Shown piece by piece: positions 8,341 to 15,458 of a DNA stretch of 15,458 nucleotides (position 1 is its first letter; the number at the start of each line of letters is the position of its first letter). The translations under genes were made by a program, and so were the position numbers. Origin of the DNA: Ophioceras dolichostomum (taxonomy: Eukaryota > Ascomycota > Sordariomycetes > Magnaporthales > Ophioceraceae); assembly GCA_003049485.1 (NCBI GenBank), contig PYST01000577.1:1-15458 (forward strand), given 5' to 3'. The notes under the pieces are model-generated. The model saw nothing but the letters and a program-made list of their open reading frames with translations, was not told the origin of the DNA and made no database searches.

Positions 8341-9344
8341 CTTGAATGCAATACGATGGAGGATGGTTCAACACTTTAACTGCCAACTCATACCTGCTAG
8401 GCGATGTTGCTAAGACAAAACGGTCGCAACCAGGTTGGCTCCAATCTTGACTTGGTCTAGATCTGAGCTCTATTTTCTCTATTGTCTCCGTTAGCCGTTA
8501 CCAATGGCCTCTCGGCTTTACCTTGAGTGTTCATGATTAGAGTGGGATGAGGGCTTGCCTGCCCACTTGCCTACGGTATGCTGGTAGATGGCTTTGATAT
8601 TAACTCCTTTCTTAGACGAATTTAGATACCTAGAGGTATTTACTGTCAGTGGTCGTTGTGACCAATACTTTCAACTTGAAATCTTTTGGTCCAGCCGGAT
8701 CATGTCTTTCAATGGTCGCCAGCCACACTGAATGCCGGTACTTGGGTTGACCCCGCATGAAACCCTCTAGGCTACTCCATATTCCCCAAGCGTGCCCCTT
8801 GCTGCCTGTGCCGCTTCTGCACAACGGCAGCTCGAACTCCAGGTTCTGTGCTCCTACAACCACCAAGCCAGCAGAGCTCGCCAAATCTCGCCAGATCTCT
8901 ACAACCCCAATTTCGACACGCGCCGTACGGTTTTTCTGTTATTTTACACTTGCAATTCACTCAAGAAGCCTCGAGGAGTCAAGGCTACTCGTTATTGTGC
9001 GTGTTGCTAGCCCTAGCCCTCGACTGCCATCTTCCGAGAATCAAAGCCGGCTAGTCGAGCTTCTCAAACATTCAAACCCTGCCACCAGGGCTGGACCCAA
9101 GAGGAAGGGTTTGGCCTATGGGGCACCTCTTTAGACCAAGTAATCCCGCCACCAAAAAAAAAATCCGGATCTCCAAGCTGAATGCCAGGAAATTAATTGC
9201 CTAGCTTCTTCCAAGCTACCACCCCACGTCAGAGCCCACCGGTGCGAAGTTTCGGAATAGCTCTGCACATCTTATCATACCTAAGATTCGAAAATTCGCA
9301 TCTGCATCTGCATCTGTCGATTTCACATATTTCCCATCGTCATC
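8341..9344. other. Spacer between the oxidoreductase and the coiled-coil gene
   Basis: About 1 kb with no supported gene. A 125-codon plus-strand frame (8757-9134) opens with ATG but has no domain, no repeats and no coding-like composition. The right end should contain the promoter and leader of the coiled-coil gene, including a small hexamer repeat listed separately and a ten-base A run near 9153-9162. Confidence 0.55.
9298..9315. repeat. (GCATCT)3 hexamer repeat in the leader region
   Basis: Three perfect GCATCT units end 29 bp before the ATG of the coiled-coil gene, most likely inside its 5' UTR. It is a microsatellite that could vary between strains. Confidence 0.8.
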
Positions 9345-10503
9345 ATGCCCGCGAATACGAGCCGCGTGGATGGTCTGCGGTCGGCGAGCCCGGCCAGTCC
9401 TACCCCCAGCAACCCAGCCGGAACGGTACGTAATAGCTTTGCCCCTCCCTCCACCTCGTTCTGTACGTCGTATCCTCTTCTGGGAAAGCTTGGACGACTA
9501 ACGATCCATGATGTCGTGCCGCTCTTACCCACCCCCCTTTTCACAGACTGTCGGAATCTCCTCCAAGCGCTACACCTCCGAGGCGCCCCATGTCTCCCTC
9601 AACTCGATCAAGCGGCGCCGCCTCGTGTCCCTGGACAAGAACAGGACGTCCAACGGTACCTCGCGGCTCTCCCAGCAGTCCCTCGACGAAGATGATGGCG
9701 GCGGCGAGATGTCCGAGGACGAGCTGTCCTTGGTCCAGGACGCCACCACCACCAACACCGCCACCATCACCGGCATGACGACCTTCTCCCGCCCATCGAT
9801 GCCCACTCCGAAGCAGAGCCCGGCCGGCCCGCCCCTGGGCCCCAAGATCACCTCGCTGGCGTCCCACCTGCTCGCCAACCCGCCGCGGTCCGCCGCCGGC
9901 GGCTCGGACGCGGCCGAGAAGGCCAAGCAGACCCGGGCCACGCTGGAGCAGTACCACGCCGTGCAGGTCCGGCTCGCCACCGCCAAGGCCAAGCTCACGG
10001 AGCAGCTGACCGTAGACGTCGGCACCCCACACGGCACACCCCCGGCCTCCGCCTCCCAGCCCGGAAGCGCTGCCGCCGCCGCCCGCGCCGCCTCGATCGC
10101 GGCCGACGAGGACGACGCCGTCGCCAGCGCCATGGCGCGCATCGCCGGCCTCGAGAGCCAGCGCACGGCCCTGATGGAGAAGATGCACCGCGCCCAGATG
10201 GACGAGCTGGAGGCGTCGCAGAGCCAGGACACGCACCGCCTGACGGTGCAGGTCGAGCACGCCCGCCTGTTCCGCCGGGTGGTAGACCTAGGCCCGACCG
10301 GCACGGCGGCGTTGTTCCGTGTGCTGCTGAAAGCCGCCGGGGTGGTGGTGCCGAACAACCAGGACGACCCCGAGGAGGAGGACGGCGGCGCTGCCGCCGC
10401 TGAGGAGGAGGGCGAGGGCGAGGGTGAGGAGGCCCAGCGGTGGGTCGAGGCCCTCAAGAAGGCCTTCGAGGAGGATCTAGCGCGGGAGGGCCTGATGCCC
10501 TAG
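9345..10503 (+). CDS. Unrecognised nuclear-looking coiled-coil protein
   Basis: I do not recognise the family. Exon 1 is 9345-9425 and exon 2 is 9547-10503; the 121-nt intron has donor GTACGT and acceptor TTTTCACAG and lies in phase 0. The product is 345 residues. The N-terminal 100 or so residues are Ser/Thr/Pro rich and disordered, with a basic KRRR cluster (49-52) that could be a nuclear signal. An acidic patch follows (about 74-87), then two predicted helical segments (about 148-181 and 208-265) with heptad-like Leu, Ala and Glu spacing and an Ala/Ser-rich break between them. The segment at about 263-294 (VEHARLFRRVVDLGPTG...) looks the most conserved, and a Glu/Gly-rich stretch (299-322) precedes a final helix. 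The ATG has A at -3. Strong third-position C/G and the clean intron support a real gene. A structural or scaffold role in chromatin or at the spindle is possible but only a guess from composition. Confidence 0.8.
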
Positions 10504-11528
10504 ATGGGAGGAGGAGGAAGGATAGGGAACGGGGGAGAAGGGGGTGGGTGGAGGGGAAGGCGGCCTTGCTCGCGATGGGGCACCTGATGGTAATGATGAA
10601 AGGAGGAGTACCGAGTCGGTAATGGGATACGATGAGCATCTCCATAGCGCTCTCTCAGTCCTTCTGCTCCTGCTATCTTTTCTTTTGTTGTTGGTTCTAT
10701 CTTCTTTCGTCATGTTTTATACCCTTCGCAGTTCTTTTCGCGGTCGATCTGGGGCCTTTCGACGGCATGTATGTATTATGTATGTGGGCCTCTTCTTTTA
10801 TCGTCATCACATGGCTGTTTCGCTATCCACCAGCATCAGGGATTTTTTCCTTTTGGCGTTTTTATTTCCCCCCTCTTCGGACGGCATACGTGATAGTCGT
10901 TGGTAGCTGACCTGAGCCGTATATGTGGCCTGGGGACAGGCCTTCGAATGACTACGAGGCTCTGGCTAAGTTACAACGTCAACTGGACGTTAACGATTGC
11001 TCCAGTTACTATTCTCGACATCTCCTCCCAAGCATTCAAAGGAGGGATTTTCCCCTTCATCTCGTTATTCGAAAGCTTAAGGGCCAAATTACCCATCCGT
11101 TCGATAGCGCGGTCTAGGTATCGATTTATTTGATAAAGCAGTTTCAATCACCGGCCCATTTACCGAATCACCGTGCGGTTTGTTTAATCTTCACCGCCAT
11201 CGCCGGTGCCGTCATCGCCGGCGCCGTCACCGCCGTCGCGGACCGGCCGGCGCACCAAAAAAAAAAGAAAAAAAAAACCATTGGAACTTCCCACGCCTCC
11301 CTCGCTTTTCTCTCTATCTTCGACTCCTACTCCACCCTCCAGGTTTGATTCTGGCCCGCGCACCGATGAACTAGTGCCATGGCGCCGTGGCGCCCGCAGA
11401 GCCAAACGCATCACAGCAATCAGCATACCAAATTCTAAAACCTCTCGCGCGAAGCCGGATCATCACTTCCCATTTACGATCCCTCGGATCCTAATTCTCC
11501 CAACGGTAAAGTTGTTAACGTTATCACA
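10504..11528. other. Spacer, no gene seen
   Basis: About 1 kb. The left part is purine-rich, then T/C-rich (10660-10880), and holds the 3' region of the coiled-coil gene. The right part contains a 15-bp tandem repeat (11193-11237) and long A runs (about 11257-11278). Open frames here are short or low in complexity. Confidence 0.6.
11193..11237. repeat. Three imperfect 15-bp tandem units
   Basis: Three consecutive units related to GCCGTCATCGCCGGC differ at two to four positions each. They are all GC-rich and sit about 290 bp upstream of the pseudogene ATG. It is a minisatellite with no evident function. Confidence 0.7.
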
Positions 11529-12181
11529 ATGTCGGGCGATCAATCCTCAGCCCAGCGCGCCCGCCTACTCAGCGAAATGCCGACCGACCCTCAGTCCTCG
11601 GCGTCGGAGATCAGCCAGTGGCTTGTCAAGCTGCAAGCGATAGTCGACTGCCCGTTCATCTTCAACAAACCGATCTCGTTCAAGACGTCCACCGACCGGG
11701 CCAACTGGCAAGCATCCATTCCAGACGCCGCGGATAGGGCGACCTGGAACGACTTCGTACGCTCGCCGGTTGCGACCAAGCAGGTCCGCATCGCCGTCTT
11801 CAGCGTCCCGACTGGGAGCTGGGTCGCCCACGGCAAGACCACGTGGGAAAACGAGCCGCGGCGCTGCTTCGCGGTCGCTGTCATCCAGTCCCGGCCTCAA
11901 GGGCGGAACCATGATCATTTGGGACTGCAACGCCCAGAATGCGACCGAGGATACCAGGATTAAGGATATCAGGATCCAAAACTGGTATAGTATGGATGCG
12001 CTAAAGCGAAGCCAAAACATGAAAATTTGGTATAGTACCGATACCAGTTTTCGTGGGCAGGAAAAATAAATGCCTTGAGCACACCCTACGCAAAGTGTGC
12101 GATTGGGCGTTCGAGGGCGACGCGGATCTCTAGGAAGAAGACGTCAGACTGGCTGGTTGCGTCCAGATTACAAAGATATAA
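11529..12181 (+). pseudogene. Frame-broken gene of unrecognised fungal protein
   Basis: From an ATG with A at -3 (11529) the frame encodes a well-composed domain-like stretch (SQWLVKLQAIVDCPFIFNKP, then WNDFVRSPVATKQVRIAVFS and HGKTTWENEPRRCFAVAVIQ). Near 11885-11895 sense passes to the next frame, which reads GLKGGTMIIWDCNAQNATED and later KIWYSTDTSFRGQEK before TAA at 12067. From 12071 a third frame continues with CLEHTLRKVCDWAFEGDADL, then TAG at 12131 and TAA at 12179. The joined pieces read like one protein of roughly 215 residues, so at least two indels and one nonsense change are needed. The unbroken frame alone would end at 11963 (144 residues), with a C-terminal part that looks like frame-shifted nonsense. 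I cannot name the family; the resemblance to hypothetical proteins common in filamentous fungi is an impression only. A cluster of short repeats (11949-12051) lies in the second part. Confidence 0.6.
11949..12051. repeat. Cluster of short direct and inverted repeats
   Basis: GGATACCAGGAT (11949-11960) is repeated with one change at 11964-11975. AAAACTGGTAT (11978-11988) is the exact reverse complement of ATACCAGTTTT (12041-12051). TGGTATAGTA occurs twice (from 11983 and 12028), the second forming a TGGTAT/ATACCA hairpin. All lie inside the second reading frame of the pseudogene, which they leave open. Confidence 0.65.
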
Positions 12182-13914
12182 CCCCAAGCAACAGCCAGAA
12201 AGGCCAAGTGCGATTTTTTTTGATTTTTTTTTTCTTGCCCCGATCCCCCCTCCCCAATACCGAGTGCCGGCTGCTACCGGTTGCCGTACCGGCAGCGTTG
12301 GCTGTTGCGCAGCGACGATAGGAAGCTGGGTTGGGTTGATGGCAGGCGCCGGAACTACTGGCGCATTTCTCAGCTGTTGCGGATCGATGAGAAACTGCCT
12401 GAAGAGGGTACTCGGAACCGCTGGCACTTTGATCTTTTCATTCGTCGCTTTCCATCTTGCTCTTCTCTTTTCGTCTTTCATACTTTCTCCGGACATTTCG
12501 CTCGACGGATTTGGAATGGATCTCATGTGGAACACTAGAAACAGGGCGACACAGAGGCAACTTCAAAGGCGGTTGGCTTGGGATTCCCCTGGATGTTTTT
12601 GTGAGTACGTGCTTGCGTTGCTTTCTCTGGTTTTGCCAGGAAATAATCCGACAAACAATGTCAACAACGGCTGATGAGACCTCATGAAGGAGTCGTCTCG
12701 GGTCTCCTGCCCTATCACCACTCCTCAACACTGCATGTGCCACCCAGGGGCGGCAGAACTGGCCACCCGGATCCGTCCCCGTGAAAGTCGGTCAGGCCGT
12801 GTGTGTTCGCCTCCGTGCTCCGTCGGCTCCGTGTCCGGTGACCTGCCATTTACGTAAAGAACCTCCATGCTCGGTGGCTTTGTGATAATGCGAGATGCGT
12901 GCTGCGGATATGTGATCACTTTCCCCCTTTCCCCGCACAAACTCTACAGAAGTCATCCTCTCGGCGAGTCGAGCCCCTCAGCCCTCCCGCCGCCTTGGAC
13001 CCCTGAAGCTTCGGACTCCGTGTTTAAGCCAATACATACATGATTTCCCCAAAAGTATACCCATGTCAGCTTTCTTCGCCAAACAGGACAGTCTAGCCGA
13101 GAACGAGCAATGGGAATTCGGAATCTTCGTGCGTTCTGACGAATATCACTTGACTGGCGTCTTGTGACCCAGAGGCGGTCTAGAATCCCTGACAGAATGC
13201 CGACGTTTTCCAGCAGCCCAAGCAGGCATGTCTGTGTGCAGTGCGGGGTGTTTCTAAGATTGGGTCATGAACCAACGGCGGCCCTGGCTGTTTTCAGTTA
13301 GGCCTGAACGCTACCGAGCGAGCCGAAGCGCCTCCCGACCAAGTCGCCTGGAACGGCCAGTCAGTTGGTGACTCTTACTTGGTCGGCAGGGATCAAAGTT
13401 GAGGTGAGAGCATCGCCCACTTGCTCCTCACCACGATACATAGAAAAAATTGGAACACTGCAGAGCAACCGGAAAAGTCAAACAGTGCCCAACAAACATC
13501 AAAATGCTCCATGCTTGATGATAAATTTTACGTACTGCAACGCATGCCACGCCCTTTCCGTTGCCGTACGGAATACAATTGACGCCTTCGATGCCTCAAA
13601 TTTGCTGAGATTTGACAGTGATAGAGTTGGTTTTGCAAGTCAGCTGGCGGCGGGAAACGTAAAGTTGACGTAATCGGAGCCCGGCTCGGAGAGATGCCCC
13701 CCTATCATTAACCTAAGGTTCCTTGGGTTTCTAGATCGCAGGGGTGGTCAGGTTGCACCTACCTAAATGGGTCCTTGTCACCCTTTGGCGCGTTGCTTTT
13801 GGATTTCGTTCCTGCCTGCCCGGACTCTTACTTGCACTCCACTGATTAGGAGGATTGGGACTCTCGGACACTGTGTACGGTATCTATCAAGTAAACGGGG
13901 CGAGACCGGTGAAA

Positions 13915-13945
13915 AGATACGAGATACCAAAGATGCCAGATACCA
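13915..13945 (+). repeat. Four tandem AGATACC-like units
   Basis: AGATACG, AGATACCA, AAGATGCC and AGATACCA follow each other with a period of seven to eight bases, about 330 bp upstream of the MobA-like ATG. Three contain GATA, but none fits the HGATAR consensus of AreA/NIT2 nitrogen regulators. It may be a binding-site array or chance. Confidence 0.5.
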
Positions 13946-13969
13946 TGGAAACCTGAACATGCTTGGACC

Positions 13970-13977
13970 TTAAATAG
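13970..13977 (+). promoter_or_regulatory. Weak TATA-like element
   Basis: TTAAATAG is an imperfect TATA match about 290 bp upstream of the MobA-like start codon. This implies a long leader if used. Support is positional only. Confidence 0.25.
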
Positions 13978-13984
13978 TAGCACG

Positions 13985-14008
13985 GGGGATGGGCGATCCC
14001 CCATCCCC
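13985..14008. repeat. Perfect 9-bp GC-rich hairpin
   Basis: GGGGATGGG and CCCATCCCC pair perfectly around a six-base loop (CGATCC). The site is downstream of the TATA-like element and about 260 bp before the MobA-like ATG, so it may be transcribed in the 5' leader, where such a stem would hinder scanning ribosomes. Confidence 0.65.
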
Positions 14009-14270
14009 TCCTCCTCGCACCTGGGGGAAACCGCAGCCTGCAAACCAGCATCATCTCCATTACATCCAAGCTTCTCTTCCGAGGCATCCATCCGTCGCCT
14101 TGGTTGCTATTGTCGACCGACCTAGCACCGCATCAGAGATCGACAGGGCATACCTCCAGGACAAGGCACAACACAAGCACAAGCACAACAGTGATCATTA
14201 GTGATCATCGTCCTCTAGAGACACACCGGACACGCCAGACACGCCAGACGCCACACACAGACCAGACACA

Positions 14271-15071
14271 ATGACCGCCAACCGATCAACACGCATCAAG
14301 CCCCTCCTCCTCGCCGGAGGCAAGTCCGCCAAGGCCAAGCTCCCCAAGCACCTCATCCAGATGCCTGACGGCCGCCCTCTCTACCAGCACCAGCTCGATC
14401 TCCTCCTCCGCGCCTGCCCCGACGCCAACACCGTCTACGTCTCCCTCGGCGGCGAGTCCGTGCTCGACCCCTTCCTGCGCGACGTGGCCAAGCCGTTCTT
14501 CTCCGGCGCCTTTGCCGTCGCCGACGAGGCCTGGGCCCCTCCCATCGCCATCGTCTACGACCCGCCCTTCACCACGGGCGAGCTCGCCGGCCCCGCGGCG
14601 GGCCTGCTGGCGGCCCACCACGCAGACCCGGAGGCCGCCTGGCTGGTCGTGTCGTGCGACTACCCCACGCTCACGGCCGACGACCTCTCGTTCCTGCGCC
14701 GCTCTCACGTGGCGGAGGGAGCGGACTCCGCCAGGAGTAAGGTCACCTGCCTCAGCGACTCGGCGGGCCACTGCGAGCCTCTGGTCGGCGTCTGGGGCTC
14801 GCAGGCGCTGCGCGAGCTGGTGCAGGCGGCGAAGCACGGCACGTTCGACGGCCTGGCCGCGACGGTCAAGAGGCAGCAGGGCAGCGGCGTCGTGCTGCGG
14901 CAGCAGGGGGAGGAGATGGACATGCCGCCGCCGCCGCTGCAGAGGCTGATGGATCTGCACACGGAGACGGACTGGCAAGAGGCGCACAGGGCGATCCACG
15001 GGTTCGTTGCCGGGGAGCAGCAGCGTCGGCCGGCCACAGCGGCGGTGACAACGGCGGCGCTGGTGTGCTGA
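14271..15071 (+). CDS. MobA-like NTP transferase domain protein
   Basis: Single-exon protein of 266 residues with a Rossmann-like nucleotidyltransferase fold. Bacterial MobA joins GMP to molybdopterin to make the guanine-dinucleotide cofactor; fungal relatives exist but their substrate is not established. Landmarks are LLLAGGKS (12-19) with Lys26 in LPKHL, matching the P-loop-like LAGGxSxRMGxxK signature; GPAAG (107-111); and CDYP (129-132), where the Asp should bind the metal. The RMG part of the signature is replaced by KAK (21-23), which is unusual and may change nucleotide binding. Residues after about 225 are low in complexity (Gln/Arg, then Ala/Thr) and probably disordered. The ATG lies in ACACAATGACC, a good context, with short CACGCCAGA repeats in the leader. 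No neighbour is a molybdenum-cofactor gene. An alternative role is transfer of another nucleotidyl group, as in other small NTP-transferase families. Confidence 0.85.
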   Translation: MTANRSTRIKPLLLAGGKSAKAKLPKHLIQMPDGRPLYQHQLDLLLRACPDANTVYVSLGGESVLDPFLRDVAKPFFSGAFAVADEAWAPPIAIVYDPPFTTGELAGPAAGLLAAHHADPEAAWLVVSCDYPTLTADDLSFLRRSHVAEGADSARSKVTCLSDSAGHCEPLVGVWGSQALRELVQAAKHGTFDGLAATVKRQQGSGVVLRQQGEEMDMPPPPLQRLMDLHTETDWQEAHRAIHGFVAGEQQRRPATAAVTTAALVC

Positions 15072-15458
15072 GTGAGAGAGTTCGGCGGGCGGATGCAGTC
15101 AGCCGCATGAGATGAGCTAAGTACCACGCTACCTAGGTAGGTAAGAGATACACACACACGCATATCGCAAGGGGGAAGAAGGGGGGTGAGTGGGTTGGTT
15201 AGTGGATGATTGTGCATGCTCTCTGAAACCGGGCCGGGATCGGATGATGCACAATGCGTGCGTGGCACGACGAGAACGGAAAGCCAACACTGTTTTTTTT
15301 TCCTCATCTTTCAGAGCGGGAATTCTAAGGGATCACTGGGCCAGGGAAACAAACAAACAAACGGGTAACGAAAAGCAAAAGCGTCATCACATCACATCAT
15401 TGATGTTTCGGAAAGGGAATATGCATGGTACCAACACATACCTACGCCTACCTTGGGG
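15072..15458. other. 3' spacer of the MobA-like gene
   Basis: No gene is visible before the window ends. It holds a 12-bp palindrome (15129-15140), a short CA run (about 15151-15159), an eight- to nine-base T run (15293-15301) and an AAACA repeat near 15349-15361. Confidence 0.6.
15129..15140. repeat. 12-bp palindrome of the CCTAGG type
   Basis: CTACCTAGGTAG is its own reverse complement and is followed by a further GTAAG. Related CCTACC/ACCTA words recur in other spacers of this window (about 6851, 13758 and 15440). Confidence 0.7.

Larger units (their letters stand above)
12182..14270. other. Long spacer of about 2.1 kb, no supported gene
   Basis: I see no gene with a recognisable domain or coding bias. 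The longest frames are at 12075-12674 (plus, begins with TTG), 12086-12535 (minus, proline-rich, no third-position bias) and 13365-13673 (plus, begins with GTG); none convinces. An intron-like GTGAGT...TTTTGCCAG at 12601-12639 is only 39 nt. The last 350 bp should be promoter and leader of the MobA-like gene and hold a TATA-like element, an 8-bp-period repeat and a 9-bp hairpin, listed separately. Confidence 0.55.

Noticed and set aside
8757..9134. 125-codon plus-strand frame starting with ATG
   Set aside because: No domain, no coding-like base use and overlap with several equally long frames; it lies in ordinary spacer.
9541..10457. Long antisense frames (239 and 295 codons) opposite the coiled-coil gene
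   Set aside because: GC-rich coding DNA commonly leaves the opposite strand open; the sense strand has the splice sites and the sensible protein.
12601..12639. Intron-like stretch with GTGAGT donor and TTTTGCCAG acceptor
   Set aside because: Only 39 nt, shorter than workable fungal introns, and no coding exons are evident on either side.
12075..12674. Plus-strand frame of 199 codons and the opposing minus-strand frame 12086-12535
   Set aside because: The plus frame starts with TTG; the minus frame shows no third-position bias. Neither has a domain, and both overlap the end of the frame-broken gene.
13365..13673. 102-codon plus-strand frame in the long spacer
   Set aside because: Starts with GTG, average composition and no family resemblance; nuclear fungal genes start with ATG.
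14286..14999. 237-codon antisense frame opposite the MobA-like gene
   Set aside because: Arg/Val/Leu-rich shadow of a GC-rich gene; the plus strand carries all MobA-family motifs.
1..15458. CRISPR arrays, 5S or other rRNA genes, further tRNAs, and intact transposase or reverse-transcriptase genes
   Set aside because: I looked for spaced direct repeats, T-arm and B-box signatures beyond the tRNA-Val, and transposon protein motifs, and saw none.

Overview
The window reads as nuclear DNA of a filamentous ascomycete (Pezizomycotina; nothing narrower can be fixed from sequence alone). The grounds are short spliceosomal introns of about 97-138 nt with GTRNGT donors, CTRAC-like branch sites and YAG acceptors; GC-rich coding regions with lower-GC spacers; monocistronic genes on both strands; an intron-less eukaryotic tRNA with a Pol III T-run terminator; and protein families typical of fungi.

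Layout, left to right. (1) 1-546: CT-rich spacer with no gene. (2) 547-1689, minus: a chromodomain protein with two AT-hook-like motifs and one intron. (3) 2556-4139, minus: a class I sirtuin of the Hst2/SIRT2 type with one intron and a long disordered tail. (4) 4603-4676, minus: tRNA-Val(CAC). (5) 5114-5835, minus: a short-chain dehydrogenase/reductase broken by an in-frame TAG at codon 17 and a late frameshift. (6) 6909-8340, plus: a three-exon FAD-dependent oxidoreductase of the DAO fold, resembling fungal TDA3-like proteins. (7) 9345-10503, plus: an unrecognised two-exon nuclear-looking coiled-coil protein. (8) 11529-12181, plus: remains of an unrecognised gene readable only by switching frame twice. 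(9) 12182-14270: a long spacer of about 2.1 kb with no supported gene but some promoter-proximal repeats. (10) 14271-15071, plus: an intron-less MobA-like nucleotidyltransferase.

How the parts relate. There is no biosynthetic cluster, CRISPR array, phage or intact transposon. The one suggestive association is the minus-strand pair of chromatin genes (chromodomain reader and sirtuin) with a tRNA gene just upstream of the sirtuin; this is positional, not proof of shared function. The two broken genes flank a set of intact ones, so loss of individual accessory genes looks ongoing. I found no convincing new multi-gene system. The items most worth checking are the MobA-like protein with an altered nucleotide-binding signature in an organism class not expected to make the guanine-dinucleotide cofactor, the chromodomain/AT-hook protein, and the frame-broken gene at 11529-12181. 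Two introns (chromodomain gene; third exon junction of the oxidoreductase) are multiples of three and free of stops, so intron retention would give longer intact proteins.
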